Origin: Actinoplanes couchii
GTDB taxonomy: Bacteria > Actinomycetota > Actinomycetes > Mycobacteriales > Micromonosporaceae
Length of the DNA stretch: 64,000 nt
Direction: 5' to 3'
NCBI RefSeq assembly: GCF_016862075.1
Contig: NZ_BOMG01000006.1
Coordinates: forward strand, 62,001 to 126,000
Both the position numbers and the translations under genes were made by a program. This document shows, piece after piece, positions 44,683 through 52,876 of the stretch. Every line of letters begins with the position of its first letter. Within the stretch, counting starts at the first letter, position 1. The notes below the pieces were generated by a model. It was not told where the DNA came from and did no database searches. It worked only from the letters and a program-made list of their open reading frames with translations.

Positions 44683-47600
44683 ATGTCTGAGATCGCCGAA
44701 GAGACGATCGCCCTTGTCCGGCGCTGGCTGCGCGAGGCCGCGGACGTCCCGGTCGGCGGTTCGGCCGCGCAGCTCGCCGCTGTGCTGCGCGACCCGAAAG
44801 GCCTGGCGTTCACCGTCGGTTTTGTCGACGGTGTTATCCGCCCCGAGGACCTGCGGGTCAGCGCCCGCACGCTGCGCGCCCTGTCCCGGGACGTGCCCGG
44901 TTTCCTTCCCGCCCACCTGCGGCTCGCGGTCAAGGCCGGTGGCGCGCTCGCCCCGGTGATGCCCGGTGTGGTGGTCCCGATCGCCCGCCGCGCGCTGCGC
45001 CACATGGTCGGGCACCTGATCGTCGACGCCACCGACGCCCGTCTGGGCAAGGCGATCAAGAAGATCAAGCAGCGGGACGTACGCCTGAACGTCAACCTGC
45101 TCGGCGAGGCCGTCCTGGGCAAGGGTGAGGCCACCCACCGGCTGCGGAGCACCGAGAAGCTGCTGGCCCGGCCGGACGTCGACTACGTGTCGATCAAGGT
45201 GTCGTCGGCGGTCGCCCCGCACAACCCGTGGGCGTTCGACGAGGCCGTCTCGGACATCGCCGAGAAGCTGCTGCCGCTGTTCATGCTGGCCGCCAACTCC
45301 GGCAAGTTCGTCAACCTGGACATGGAGGAGTACAAGGATCTCGATCTGACGATCGCGGTCTTCACCAGGCTCCTCGACCGGCCCGACATGCTGAACCTGG
45401 AAGCCGGCATCGTGCTGCAGGCCTACCTGCCGGACGCGCTCGGTGCGATGCGGCGGCTGCAGGAGTGGTCCGCGGCCCGCCGCGAGCAGGGTGGCGCCGG
45501 CATCAAGGTGCGCCTGGTCAAGGGCGCGAACCTGCCGATGGAGCGGGTCGAGGCGGAACTGCACGGCTGGCCGGTCGCCACCTGCGACAGCAAGCAGGAC
45601 ACCGACGCCAACTACAAGCGGGTCCTCGACTACGCGCTGCAGGCCGACCGGATCGGCAACGTGCGCCTCGGCGTGGCCGGGCACAACCTGTTCGACATCG
45701 CGTACGCGTGGATCCTCGCCGGTCAGCGCGGGGTCCGCGCGGGCATCGAGTTCGAGATGCTGCTCGGCATGGCCGAGGGCCAGGCCGAGGCGGTCCGGCG
45801 CGAGGTCGGCGGTCTGTTGCTCTACACGCCTGTGGTACGCCCGGAGCAGTTCGACGTGGCCATCGCGTACCTGATCCGCCGTCTCGAAGAGGGCGCGAGC
45901 ACCGACAACTTCATGTCCGCGGTGTTCGAGCTGCACACGAACGAGGCGCTGTTCGACCGGGAGCGCGACCGTTTCCTGGCGTCCCTGCGGGATCTCGCCA
46001 CGAGTCCGGAGCCGACCACGCACCGGGTGCCCGACCGGTTCGCCGCCGTCCCGCGCAGTGTGCCGGGCCTGTTCGTGAACACCCCGGACACCGACCCGGC
46101 CGTCGCCGTCAACCGTACCGAGGTCCGTACCCTGCTCGCCCGGGTGGAGTCGTCGCGGCTCGGCCTGGACCTGCCCCGCATCGGCGACCGGGAGCACCTG
46201 GACCAGGCGCTGGAGAAGGCGGCCGCCGCCAGTTGGGGCGCCGCCGACCGGCGGGCCGTCCTGCACGCCGTCGGTGACGCCCTGGAGATCCACCGGACCA
46301 CCCTGCTCGAGGTGATGGCCGCCGAGGCCGGCAAGACCGTCGACCAGGCCGACCCGGAGGTGTCCGAGGCGATCGACTTCGCCCACTACTACGCCGAACT
46401 GGCCGGGGAACTCGCCCACGTCGACGGGGCCGTCCCCGTTCCGGCCCGGCTCACCCTGGTCACGCCGCCGTGGAACTTCCCGGTCGCGATCCCGGCCGGT
46501 TCGGTGCTGGCCGCCCTGGCCGCCGGCTCGTCGGTGGTGCTCAAGCCGGCCGGTCCGGCCGAACGCTGCGGCACCGTGCTCGCCGGGATCATCCGGGACG
46601 CGCTGTCCGCGGCCGGCGCCGACGCCGACCTGCTCACCCTGCTGCAGGTCGACGAGGGCACGCTGGGCCGGGAACTGATCGCGCACCCGCTGGTCGACCG
46701 GGTCATCCTGACCGGGGCGTACGAGACGGCCGAGCTCTTCCGTTCGTTCCGTTCCGACCTGCCGCTGCTGGCCGAGACCAGTGGCAAGAACGCCATCATC
46801 GTCACCCCCAGCGCCGACCTGGACCTGGCGGTCAAGGACGTGGTCGCCTCCGCGTTCGGGCACGCCGGGCAGAAGTGCTCGGCCGCGTCCCTGGTGGTGC
46901 TGGTCGGGTCGGTGGCCCGCTCGCAGCGGTTCCGCACCCAGTTGCTGGACGCGGTGTCGTCGCTGGACGTCGGCTACCCGTCGGACCCGCGGACCAAGAT
47001 GGGCCCGCTCGTCGAACCGGCCGCCGGCAAGCTCCTCGACGGCCTCACCAAACTCGGTGACGGCGAGGAGTGGCTGCTCGAGCCGCGCAAGCTGGACGAC
47101 AGCGGCAAGCTGTGGAGCCCGGGCATCCGCGACGGCATCCGCCGCGGCTCGGAGTACCACCGGGTCGAGTACTTCGGCCCGATCCTCGGCATCATGATCG
47201 CCGGCAGCCTGGACGAGGCGATCGACATCGTCAACGAGGTGGAGTACGGGCTGACCTCCGGCCTGCACTCGCTGGACGCGGGCGAGATCCGCACCTGGCT
47301 GGACCGGATCCAGGCCGGCAACCTGTACGTCAACCGGGGCATCACCGGGGCCATCGTGCGGCGGCAGCCGTTCGGCGGCTGGAAGAAGTCGGCGGTCGGT
47401 CCCGGCACCAAGGCGGGCGGCCCCAACTACCTGACCGGCCTCACCGGGTGGGCGTCCCGCCCGGCCACCACCAAGACCGAGATCGACCACCCTGGTGTAC
47501 GGGCCCTGCTGGCCGACGCCCGGGCGGTGGTCGACGAGATCGAGTTCGCGGGTCTGGACCGCGCCGCCCGCAGCGACGCCGCCTTCGACTTCCGAACCGC

Positions 47601-48039
47601 CGCCGACGTCTCGGCCCTGGAGGTGGAACGCAACGTGTTCCGCTACCTGCCGGCCCCGGCGACGGTCCGGCTGGCCGACGGCGGTTCGGTGGCCGACCTG
47701 GTCCGGGTGCTGTCCGCGGCCCTGCTGACCGGCGCCGATGTCCGGGTCTCCACGGCGGCCCCGCTGCCGGACCGGCTGGCCGCCCGCTACCCGTCCGCGA
47801 CGGTGGAGGACGACGCCACGTTCGCGGCGTCGGTGCGGGCCGGCCGGATCCGCCTGATCGGCGGCGACGCCACCACCCTGGCGGCCGCCACGAACGGCCG
47901 CCCGGACGTGGCCGTCTGGTCCGGCCCGGTGACCGAGGCCGGCCGTCTGGAACTGCTGCCGTTCCTGCACGAGCAGGCGGTGAGCATCACCGCCCACCGG
48001 TTCGGCAACCCGCTCCCGCTGGCCGCCGAGGTCCTCTGA
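44683..48039 (+). CDS. putA: Bifunctional proline dehydrogenase / L-glutamate gamma-semialdehyde dehydrogenase
   Basis: Oxidises proline to glutamate in two channelled steps. The 1118-residue protein has an FAD-dependent proline dehydrogenase barrel (about 90-450; VRLVKGANLPMERVEAEL, CDSKQDTDANYKRVLDYAL, EFEMLLGMAE) and an NAD-dependent aldehyde dehydrogenase (about 490-930) with general base Glu in LAETSGKNAIIV and catalytic Cys in HAGQKCSAASLVVL. A final domain of about 190 residues follows QPFGGWKKSAVGPGTKAGG. There is no N-terminal ribbon-helix-helix, so this PutA is an enzyme and not a repressor. The divergent LysR gene may provide control. Confidence 0.95.
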   Translation: MSEIAEETIALVRRWLREAADVPVGGSAAQLAAVLRDPKGLAFTVGFVDGVIRPEDLRVSARTLRALSRDVPGFLPAHLRLAVKAGGALAPVMPGVVVPIARRALRHMVGHLIVDATDARLGKAIKKIKQRDVRLNVNLLGEAVLGKGEATHRLRSTEKLLARPDVDYVSIKVSSAVAPHNPWAFDEAVSDIAEKLLPLFMLAANSGKFVNLDMEEYKDLDLTIAVFTRLLDRPDMLNLEAGIVLQAYLPDALGAMRRLQEWSAARREQGGAGIKVRLVKGANLPMERVEAELHGWPVATCDSKQDTDANYKRVLDYALQADRIGNVRLGVAGHNLFDIAYAWILAGQRGVRAGIEFEMLLGMAEGQAEAVRREVGGLLLYTPVVRPEQFDVAIAYLIRRLEEGASTDNFMSAVFELHTNEALFDRERDRFLASLRDLATSPEPTTHRVPDRFAAVPRSVPGLFVNTPDTDPAVAVNRTEVRTLLARVESSRLGLDLPRIGDREHLDQALEKAAAASWGAADRRAVLHAVGDALEIHRTTLLEVMAAEAGKTVDQADPEVSEAIDFAHYYAELAGELAHVDGAVPVPARLTLVTPPWNFPVAIPAGSVLAALAAGSSVVLKPAGPAERCGTVLAGIIRDALSAAGADADLLTLLQVDEGTLGRELIAHPLVDRVILTGAYETAELFRSFRSDLPLLAETSGKNAIIVTPSADLDLAVKDVVASAFGHAGQKCSAASLVVLVGSVARSQRFRTQLLDAVSSLDVGYPSDPRTKMGPLVEPAAGKLLDGLTKLGDGEEWLLEPRKLDDSGKLWSPGIRDGIRRGSEYHRVEYFGPILGIMIAGSLDEAIDIVNEVEYGLTSGLHSLDAGEIRTWLDRIQAGNLYVNRGITGAIVRRQPFGGWKKSAVGPGTKAGGPNYLTGLTGWASRPATTKTEIDHPGVRALLADARAVVDEIEFAGLDRAARSDAAFDFRTAADVSALEVERNVFRYLPAPATVRLADGGSVADLVRVLSAALLTGADVRVSTAAPLPDRLAARYPSATVEDDATFAASVRAGRIRLIGGDATTLAAATNGRPDVAVWSGPVTEAGRLELLPFLHEQAVSITAHRFGNPLPLAAEVL

Positions 48040-48052
48040 CCTCGTACCGCCC

Positions 48053-48090
48053 GACGCCCTCCGCGCTTCCCCCGTGGCGCGGAGGGCGTC
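48053..48090. terminator. Bidirectional hairpin after putA
   Basis: A perfect 14-bp inverted repeat (GACGCCCTCCGCGC and complement) with a 10-nt loop between putA and the convergent reductase gene. No U-tract. Confidence 0.7.
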
Positions 48091-48110
48091 GTCGTGTCAG
48101 TTCGGTGGCA

Positions 48111-48959
48111 TCACCGGACCAGGGCGGTGAGTTCCGCCACCTCGGCGGGGCTCAGTGACACGGTCGCCGCCGCGACGTTCTCCTCCAGGTGCGCGATCCG
48201 GGAGGTGCCGGGGATCGGGATCACGTTCGGGGCGCGGTGCAGCAGCCAGGACAGGGCCAGCTGTGCCGGGGTGACACCGTGCCGGTCGGCCGCGGCGGCC
48301 AGGACACCACCGGGCCGGGCCAGCTCACCGGTCGCCATCGGGAACCACGGGATGAAGGCCATTCCCGCGGTACGGGTGTGCTCGAGGACGTCCTCGGCGC
48401 CGCGCGCGCTCAGGTTGTACATGTTCTGCACCGAGACCACGTCGGCGACCGGCCGGGCCGCCTCGATCTCGGCGACGCTCACCTCGGAGAGCCCGATGTG
48501 CCGGATCTTGCCCTCCTTCTGCATCCGGGCCAGTTCGCCGAGGCTGTCCTCGAGCGGCACCACCGGGTCGATCCGGTGCAGCTGGTAGAGGTCGACGTGG
48601 TCCACGCCGAGGCGGCGCAGCGACATCTCCAGTGCCTGGCGCAGGTATTCCGGGCGGCCCAGCGGCGGCCACTCGTCCGGGCCGGTCCGCAGCACGCCGC
48701 CCTTGGTCGCGATGACCAGGTCGTCGCGGTACGGGTGCAGGGCCTCGCGGATCAGGTCCTCGGCGACGAACGGGCCGTACGCGTCGGCGGTGTCGATGAA
48801 GTTCACCCCGAGCTCGACCGCCCGGCGCAGGACCGCGATCGCCTCGGATCGGTCGCGCGGCTCGCCCCAGTACCCGGGGCCGACGATCTGCATCGTGCCG
48901 TAGCCGATCCGGTTGACGGTCAGGTCGCCGCCGATGGTGAAGGTGCCGTTGTTCGTCAT
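48111..48959 (-). CDS. Aldo/keto reductase (AKR13-like)
   Basis: A 282-residue NADPH-dependent oxidoreductase of the class with Asp-Tyr-Lys-His tetrad: NFIDTADAYGP, LVIATKGGV and DLYQLHRIDP. The cofactor end is IPGTSRIAHLEENVAA. The opening GTFTIGGDLTVNRIGYGTMQI matches actinobacterial oxidoreductases active on small aldehydes and ketones. It is unlike the reductase at 26447-27271 (different branch). A beta-propeller protein gene lies 19 bp upstream on the same strand and is likely co-transcribed. Confidence 0.9.
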   Translation of the reverse strand: MTNNGTFTIGGDLTVNRIGYGTMQIVGPGYWGEPRDRSEAIAVLRRAVELGVNFIDTADAYGPFVAEDLIREALHPYRDDLVIATKGGVLRTGPDEWPPLGRPEYLRQALEMSLRRLGVDHVDLYQLHRIDPVVPLEDSLGELARMQKEGKIRHIGLSEVSVAEIEAARPVADVVSVQNMYNLSARGAEDVLEHTRTAGMAFIPWFPMATGELARPGGVLAAAADRHGVTPAQLALSWLLHRAPNVIPIPGTSRIAHLEENVAAATVSLSPAEVAELTALVR

Positions 48960-48978
48960 GGTGTTCTCTCTCCGTGGA

Positions 48979-49929
48979 TCAGTGGCGCAGGGTGGCGACG
49001 AGCAGGTTCGGGTCGTTCCGGGTGAGGTAGGCGGCGCTGGGCACCAGCAGGGTGCGGCCGCGGATCACCACCGAGGTCGGGTTGGACAGGCCGTCGGCGG
49101 CGGTGAGCAGGACCTCGGTACGGTTCCCGGTCACCCGTACGACCTGGTCGGCGGTGTTGAGGGTCGCGATGATCTCGTCGCCGTGGCCGGTGAAGGTGAA
49201 GTCGTCGACGCCGGTCAGGCCGGTGGCCACCACCCGGGCCGGGCCGAGTCCCCGGGCGCCGAACGGCAGCCGCAGGATGGTGCCCTCGTCGAGGTTGGAG
49301 ACGTACACCGCCCGGTTGTGGATCTTGATGCCGTTGACACCGAGCAGCCCGTTCGCGGCCAGCGCCGGATCCGCACTGACCGTGCGGACCACACCCCGCG
49401 GCGAGACGGTGTGGATGGTGCCCTGGACCGAATCGGTCACGTAGAGCAGGCCGCTCGCCGGATCCCGGGTCATGCCGTTGGGCAGGCCGCCGGAGGGCAG
49501 CGCGGCGAGCTGCCGGGGCCGGCCGCCCTCGGTGAACGTCCAGACACCGGTCTCGGTGGAGCCGGTGGCATAGGCGACGTAGAAGGTTCGGCCGTCCCGG
49601 ACCAGGCCGGTGACCAGCGGGAACCCGAGGGCCGGGGTCACCGCGGCCGGGTCGGCGGGTGCGGGCGGCGTGGCCAGGACACGGATCCGGCCGTCGGCGC
49701 CGACCCGGGCCACCTGACGGCTGCCGGCGAAGGTGACGTCGACGCTGCCGTCACGGTCCAGGACGATGTTCTCCGGCATCTGCCCGGCGGCCAGGTCGAA
49801 GTGAACGGCGATACGGACGCCGGAGACGGGTGCGGGGACGGAAGCTTCGGCGGGCGCACCGGCGGCCACGGCGCCGGCACCGGCCAGCACCGCGGCGAGC
49901 AGGGCCCGGCGGTTCAGGGTGATGTTCAC
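48979..49929 (-). CDS. Exported beta-propeller protein (SMP-30/NHL-like)
   Basis: A 316-residue protein with a twin-arginine-like leader (NRRALLAAVLAGAGAVAAG, cleaved near AEA-SVP). The mature part has about six blade-like repeats: NIVLDRDGSVDVTFAG, GMTRDPASGLLYVTDSVQGTIHTV, GIKIHNRAVYVSNLDEGTILRL, TSVVIRGRTLLVPSAAY. SMP-30-type propellers bind or hydrolyse lactones and sugars; no catalytic set can be assigned here. GTG start. It precedes the reductase gene and diverges from an XRE regulator, which may control both. Confidence 0.8.
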   Translation of the reverse strand: MNITLNRRALLAAVLAGAGAVAAGAPAEASVPAPVSGVRIAVHFDLAAGQMPENIVLDRDGSVDVTFAGSRQVARVGADGRIRVLATPPAPADPAAVTPALGFPLVTGLVRDGRTFYVAYATGSTETGVWTFTEGGRPRQLAALPSGGLPNGMTRDPASGLLYVTDSVQGTIHTVSPRGVVRTVSADPALAANGLLGVNGIKIHNRAVYVSNLDEGTILRLPFGARGLGPARVVATGLTGVDDFTFTGHGDEIIATLNTADQVVRVTGNRTEVLLTAADGLSNPTSVVIRGRTLLVPSAAYLTRNDPNLLVATLRH

Positions 49930-50032
49930 GAGTCCGACACTGCGCCCGGTCCGCGGTACGGCAACAGCCCTGGTCGTGGCTACCCCTGGCAGGGTCAGGC
50001 ACCGCCGGGGCAGGCCGCGCATACTCGATCCC

Positions 50033-50881
50033 GTGAACACCGACGAGTGGCCGCTGGGCGATGTCCTGCAGGCGTGGCGGGCCCGGGTCACCCCCGAGGA
50101 CGCCGGACTGGCGACGTACGGCGACCGGCGCCGCGTCACCGGGCTGCGCCGGGAGGAACTCGCGCTGCTGGCCGGGATGAGCGCCTCCTACTACACCCGC
50201 CTCGAACAGGGCCAGTCCCGCAACGCCTCGCCCGAGGTCCTCGACGCGATCGCCCGCGCGCTGCGGCTCAACGACGCCGAACGCGCGCACCTGCACGTCC
50301 TGGCCGGCACCGGCCCCGCCCGGCGGGCGATCCGGCCGCCGGAGCCGGAGCAGGTGGATCCGGCACTGGCCGGCCTGCTCGCCGCGATCGGTGACGTGCC
50401 GGCGATCGTGCTCGGGCGCCGCACCGACGTGCTCGCCTGGAACACCACCGGGCACGCCCTGCTGGGTTTCGGCACCGACCGGGACGCGCATCCCAACATG
50501 GCCGAGATGGTCTTCACCGACCCGCACCAGCGGGATCTCTACGTCGACTGGCCCGCCAAGGCCCGCGCCGTCGTCGGCAACCTGCGCCTCACCGCCGGGC
50601 GCCACCCGGACGACACGATGCTGGCCGCGCTCATCGGCCGGCTGTCGATGCGCAGCGCCGAATTCGCCACACTCTGGGCCGACCACAGTGTCCAGGCGTG
50701 CTCCACCACCGACTACGAGCTGCACCATCCGCTGGTGGGGCGCCTCACCACCACCCAGCAGTCGCTGCGGTCGCTGAGCAGCCCGGAACAGATCCTGGTC
50801 ACCTGCACGGCACCGGCCGGCACCCCGTCAGTCGAGGCGCTGGCGCTGCTCGCCCTGGCTACCGGTCGTGACAGAGGATGA
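50033..50881 (+). CDS. XRE-type regulator with MmyB-like ligand-binding domain
   Basis: A 282-residue regulator: helix-turn-helix at residues 8-75 (LGDVLQAWRARVTPED, GLRREELALLAGMSASYYTRLEQGQSRNASPEVLDAIARAL) and a PAS-like MmyB domain (about 105-270) with VLAWNTTGHALLGF and MAEMVFTDPHQRDLYVDW. MmyB domains may bind fatty acids or other small hydrophobic ligands. Such regulators usually control an adjacent divergent oxidoreductase operon, matching the propeller-reductase pair here. GTG start. The 3' end overlaps the convergent MBL gene. Confidence 0.88.
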   Translation: MNTDEWPLGDVLQAWRARVTPEDAGLATYGDRRRVTGLRREELALLAGMSASYYTRLEQGQSRNASPEVLDAIARALRLNDAERAHLHVLAGTGPARRAIRPPEPEQVDPALAGLLAAIGDVPAIVLGRRTDVLAWNTTGHALLGFGTDRDAHPNMAEMVFTDPHQRDLYVDWPAKARAVVGNLRLTAGRHPDDTMLAALIGRLSMRSAEFATLWADHSVQACSTTDYELHHPLVGRLTTTQQSLRSLSSPEQILVTCTAPAGTPSVEALALLALATGRDRG

Positions 50882-51683
50882 AGTCGGCGAAGACGTAGCG
50901 CCCGGGAGCCGGACCGGTTTCGATCAGAGCCGCCCGGATGTCCCGCAGGTGGCCGGGAGTCATCTGCGGCGGCGGCTCGCCGGGCTGGAACGTGGTGCCG
51001 ATCGGGTAGTCGACACCCGGCTCGGTGGTCATCTCGATGTGGCAACCCAGGACGTGGGTGACCGGGTTCTCCTCGGCGAACCGGACCAGCGTGTCGATGC
51101 TGGACCGGAACGCCGGCCAGTCGTCGATGTAGAGCCGGCCCCGGTAGACGGTGTCCCCGGTGAACAGCAGCCCGGTGAGCCGGTCGTAGAAGGTCACCGC
51201 CGCCTCGTTGTGACCGGGCGTGACCAGGCAGTCCAGCGCCCGGCCGCCCAGCTCCAGCACCGCCGACCCGATCTCCCCGGTCAGACCCAGATAAGCCCAC
51301 GCGGCGGTACGGGCGGCGGGCACCACCGTCGTTGCGGGCCGGCCCTCGAACTGGGCGTCGGCGGCCCGGTGATCGCGGTGGTCGTGGGTGTGCAGGACCA
51401 GCAGCCGGTAGTCGTCCCGCGGGTGATCGGCCAGCCAGGACCCGATCAGATCGTCGACGGTGCGGCGTAGCGGGAACGACACCGGATCGGCGGTGGCGCC
51501 GGTGTCCAGCAGCAGCGCGCGGTCGTCACCGAACAGCAGGAACAGGAACGGGCCCTCGTAGTCGACGGTCTTGCTCTGCCGCAGGACGAACGTGTGCTCG
51601 TTGTAGGCGTGCACCTGGATCGCCGGGGACGAGGCGGCGCCGTGGATCCACTCGACGTCCAGGGTGCCGGCCATGATGTCCAT
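50859..51683 (-). CDS. MBL-fold metallo-hydrolase
   Basis: A 274-residue hydrolase of the glyoxalase II-like MBL group. Metal ligands are visible in HTHDHRDH (about 98-105), CLVTPGHNEAAVTF (histidine), LLFTGDTVYRG (bridging Asp) and VLGCHIEMT (histidine). The N-terminal lid contains HAYNEHTFVLRQSKTVDYEGPFLFLLFG. The substrate cannot be told. ATG 51683 or 51674 could start it; neither has a strong ribosome site. It shares no close similarity with the cassette MBL protein at 7245-8333. It lies downstream of the prenyltransferase gene on the same strand. Confidence 0.87.
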   Translation of the reverse strand: MDIMAGTLDVEWIHGAASSPAIQVHAYNEHTFVLRQSKTVDYEGPFLFLLFGDDRALLLDTGATADPVSFPLRRTVDDLIGSWLADHPRDDYRLLVLHTHDHRDHRAADAQFEGRPATTVVPAARTAAWAYLGLTGEIGSAVLELGGRALDCLVTPGHNEAAVTFYDRLTGLLFTGDTVYRGRLYIDDWPAFRSSIDTLVRFAEENPVTHVLGCHIEMTTEPGVDYPIGTTFQPGEPPPQMTPGHLRDIRAALIETGPAPGRYVFADFILCHDR

Positions 51684-51702
51684 CGACGACCACGATAGTC
51701 GC

Positions 51703-52473
51703 TCAGGCCCCGAAACGGCGGTTCCGGGCCGCGTACGAGCGCAGCGCCCGCAGAAAGTCGATCTCCCGGAAGCCGGGCCAGAAGGCGTCGCAGAAGTACA
51801 GCTCCGAATGGGCGGCCTGCCACAGCAGGAAACCTGACGTGCGGTGCTCGCCGGAAGTACGGATCACCAGATCGGGGTCGGGCTGGTCGCCGGTGTAGAG
51901 GTGCGCGGCGATCCGGTCGGCGGTCAGGCGCCGGGCGGCGTCGGCCACGCCGTAGCCGGCCCGGGACTCGGCTTCGAGCAGCTCACGGACGGCGTCGACG
52001 ATCTCCTCCCGGCCGTCGTAACCGATCGCGACGTTCAGATGGAAACCGGTGGCCGAGTCCCGGGTGGCGTCGGCGGCCAGCTTCAGCGCGTGCCGGGTCG
52101 AATCGGGCAGCACGTCCAGACGGCCGGCGACGTGCACCCGCCACACCGACACCGGGCGGGACAGGCGCTCGGCCACCACGTCCTCGATCATCCGCATCAG
52201 GTTGTCCACCTCGCCGGAGTCCCGTTTACGCACGTTGTCGACCGAGGCCACGAACACCGTGACATGCCTGATGCCCCGCTCCGCACACCAGCCGATAACC
52301 TCGTCGAGGTGTTCAGCGCCGTACCGATGGCCGATCCACGGATCACCGAACCCCATCCGGCGGGCCCAGCGCCGGTTGCCGTCCATCACCATCGCCACAT
52401 GCCGGGGCACCACCGCCGGATCGAGTTGCCGACGCAGCCGCCGGGCATAGAACGCGTAGACCATCCGCATCAT
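51703..52473 (-). CDS. uppS: (2Z,6E)-isoprenyl diphosphate synthase, UppS family
   Basis: Cis-prenyltransferase making polyprenyl diphosphate carriers for cell-wall synthesis. From the ATG at 52473 the protein has 256 residues, the usual size. Family motifs are HVAMVMDGNRRWARRMG (catalytic Asp31), FVASVDNVRKRDSGEVDNLM, NVAIGYDGREEIVDAV and DLVIRTSGEHRTSGFLLWQ with the terminal Arg cluster. Short actinobacterial members make farnesyl- or decaprenyl-length products, so product length is open. A longer frame reaches 52653, but its added part is not conserved. Confidence 0.9.
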   Translation of the reverse strand: MMRMVYAFYARRLRRQLDPAVVPRHVAMVMDGNRRWARRMGFGDPWIGHRYGAEHLDEVIGWCAERGIRHVTVFVASVDNVRKRDSGEVDNLMRMIEDVVAERLSRPVSVWRVHVAGRLDVLPDSTRHALKLAADATRDSATGFHLNVAIGYDGREEIVDAVRELLEAESRAGYGVADAARRLTADRIAAHLYTGDQPDPDLVIRTSGEHRTSGFLLWQAAHSELYFCDAFWPGFREIDFLRALRSYAARNRRFGA

Positions 52474-52876
52474 GCCCCGCAGCGAACCACCCACCAGCAC
52501 CACCGGCCCCCACCGACACAGGACCCACACGAAATCTCCACGGCCCCGGAACCCCATCGCATCGTCGTAGGGCGGGTCGACGTCTCCGTGGACTGCTCGA
52601 CAGTGAAGCTGGAAAAGGCTTCCCGATCGCTCGTTCCAGAACCAGCGCGGCAATCAAGACGACGACTGGTCTGGTCAGGGCTTTGATGACGTGCTTCCGT
52701 GAAACGTCGACGCGATGCCGGTTCAACCGTTGCGCGAATGCCTCCGGAGGTTCATCCCGAGAAAGCGTGAGGTTGGTTGCGGTATCGGCCGGATTCCGAT
52801 CGGGTCGCGTCCGGGACGCCGGCCGGCCCGCGCCTGGTGGGGACGCGGGCCGGGTGGTTGGTATGTCGGGGCTGGG
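52474..52876. other. Intergenic region upstream of the prenyltransferase gene
   Basis: About 400 bp. It contains the prenyltransferase 5' region, with possible in-frame extension to 52653, and near its far end the terminator of the next gene. I see no further gene, RNA or repeat. The part around 52600-52720 is less GC-rich and could carry the promoter. Confidence 0.5.
52823..52853 (-). terminator. Terminator of the PAP2 phosphatase gene
   Basis: A perfect 10-bp stem (CCGGCCCGCG and complement) with an 11-nt loop begins about 24 bp past the stop codon. No U-tract. Confidence 0.6.

Noticed and set aside
44650-47997. A 1115-codon open frame antisense to putA
   Set aside because: Low-complexity Arg/Gly/Val-rich shadow of a GC-rich gene; putA itself has complete catalytic motifs on the other strand.
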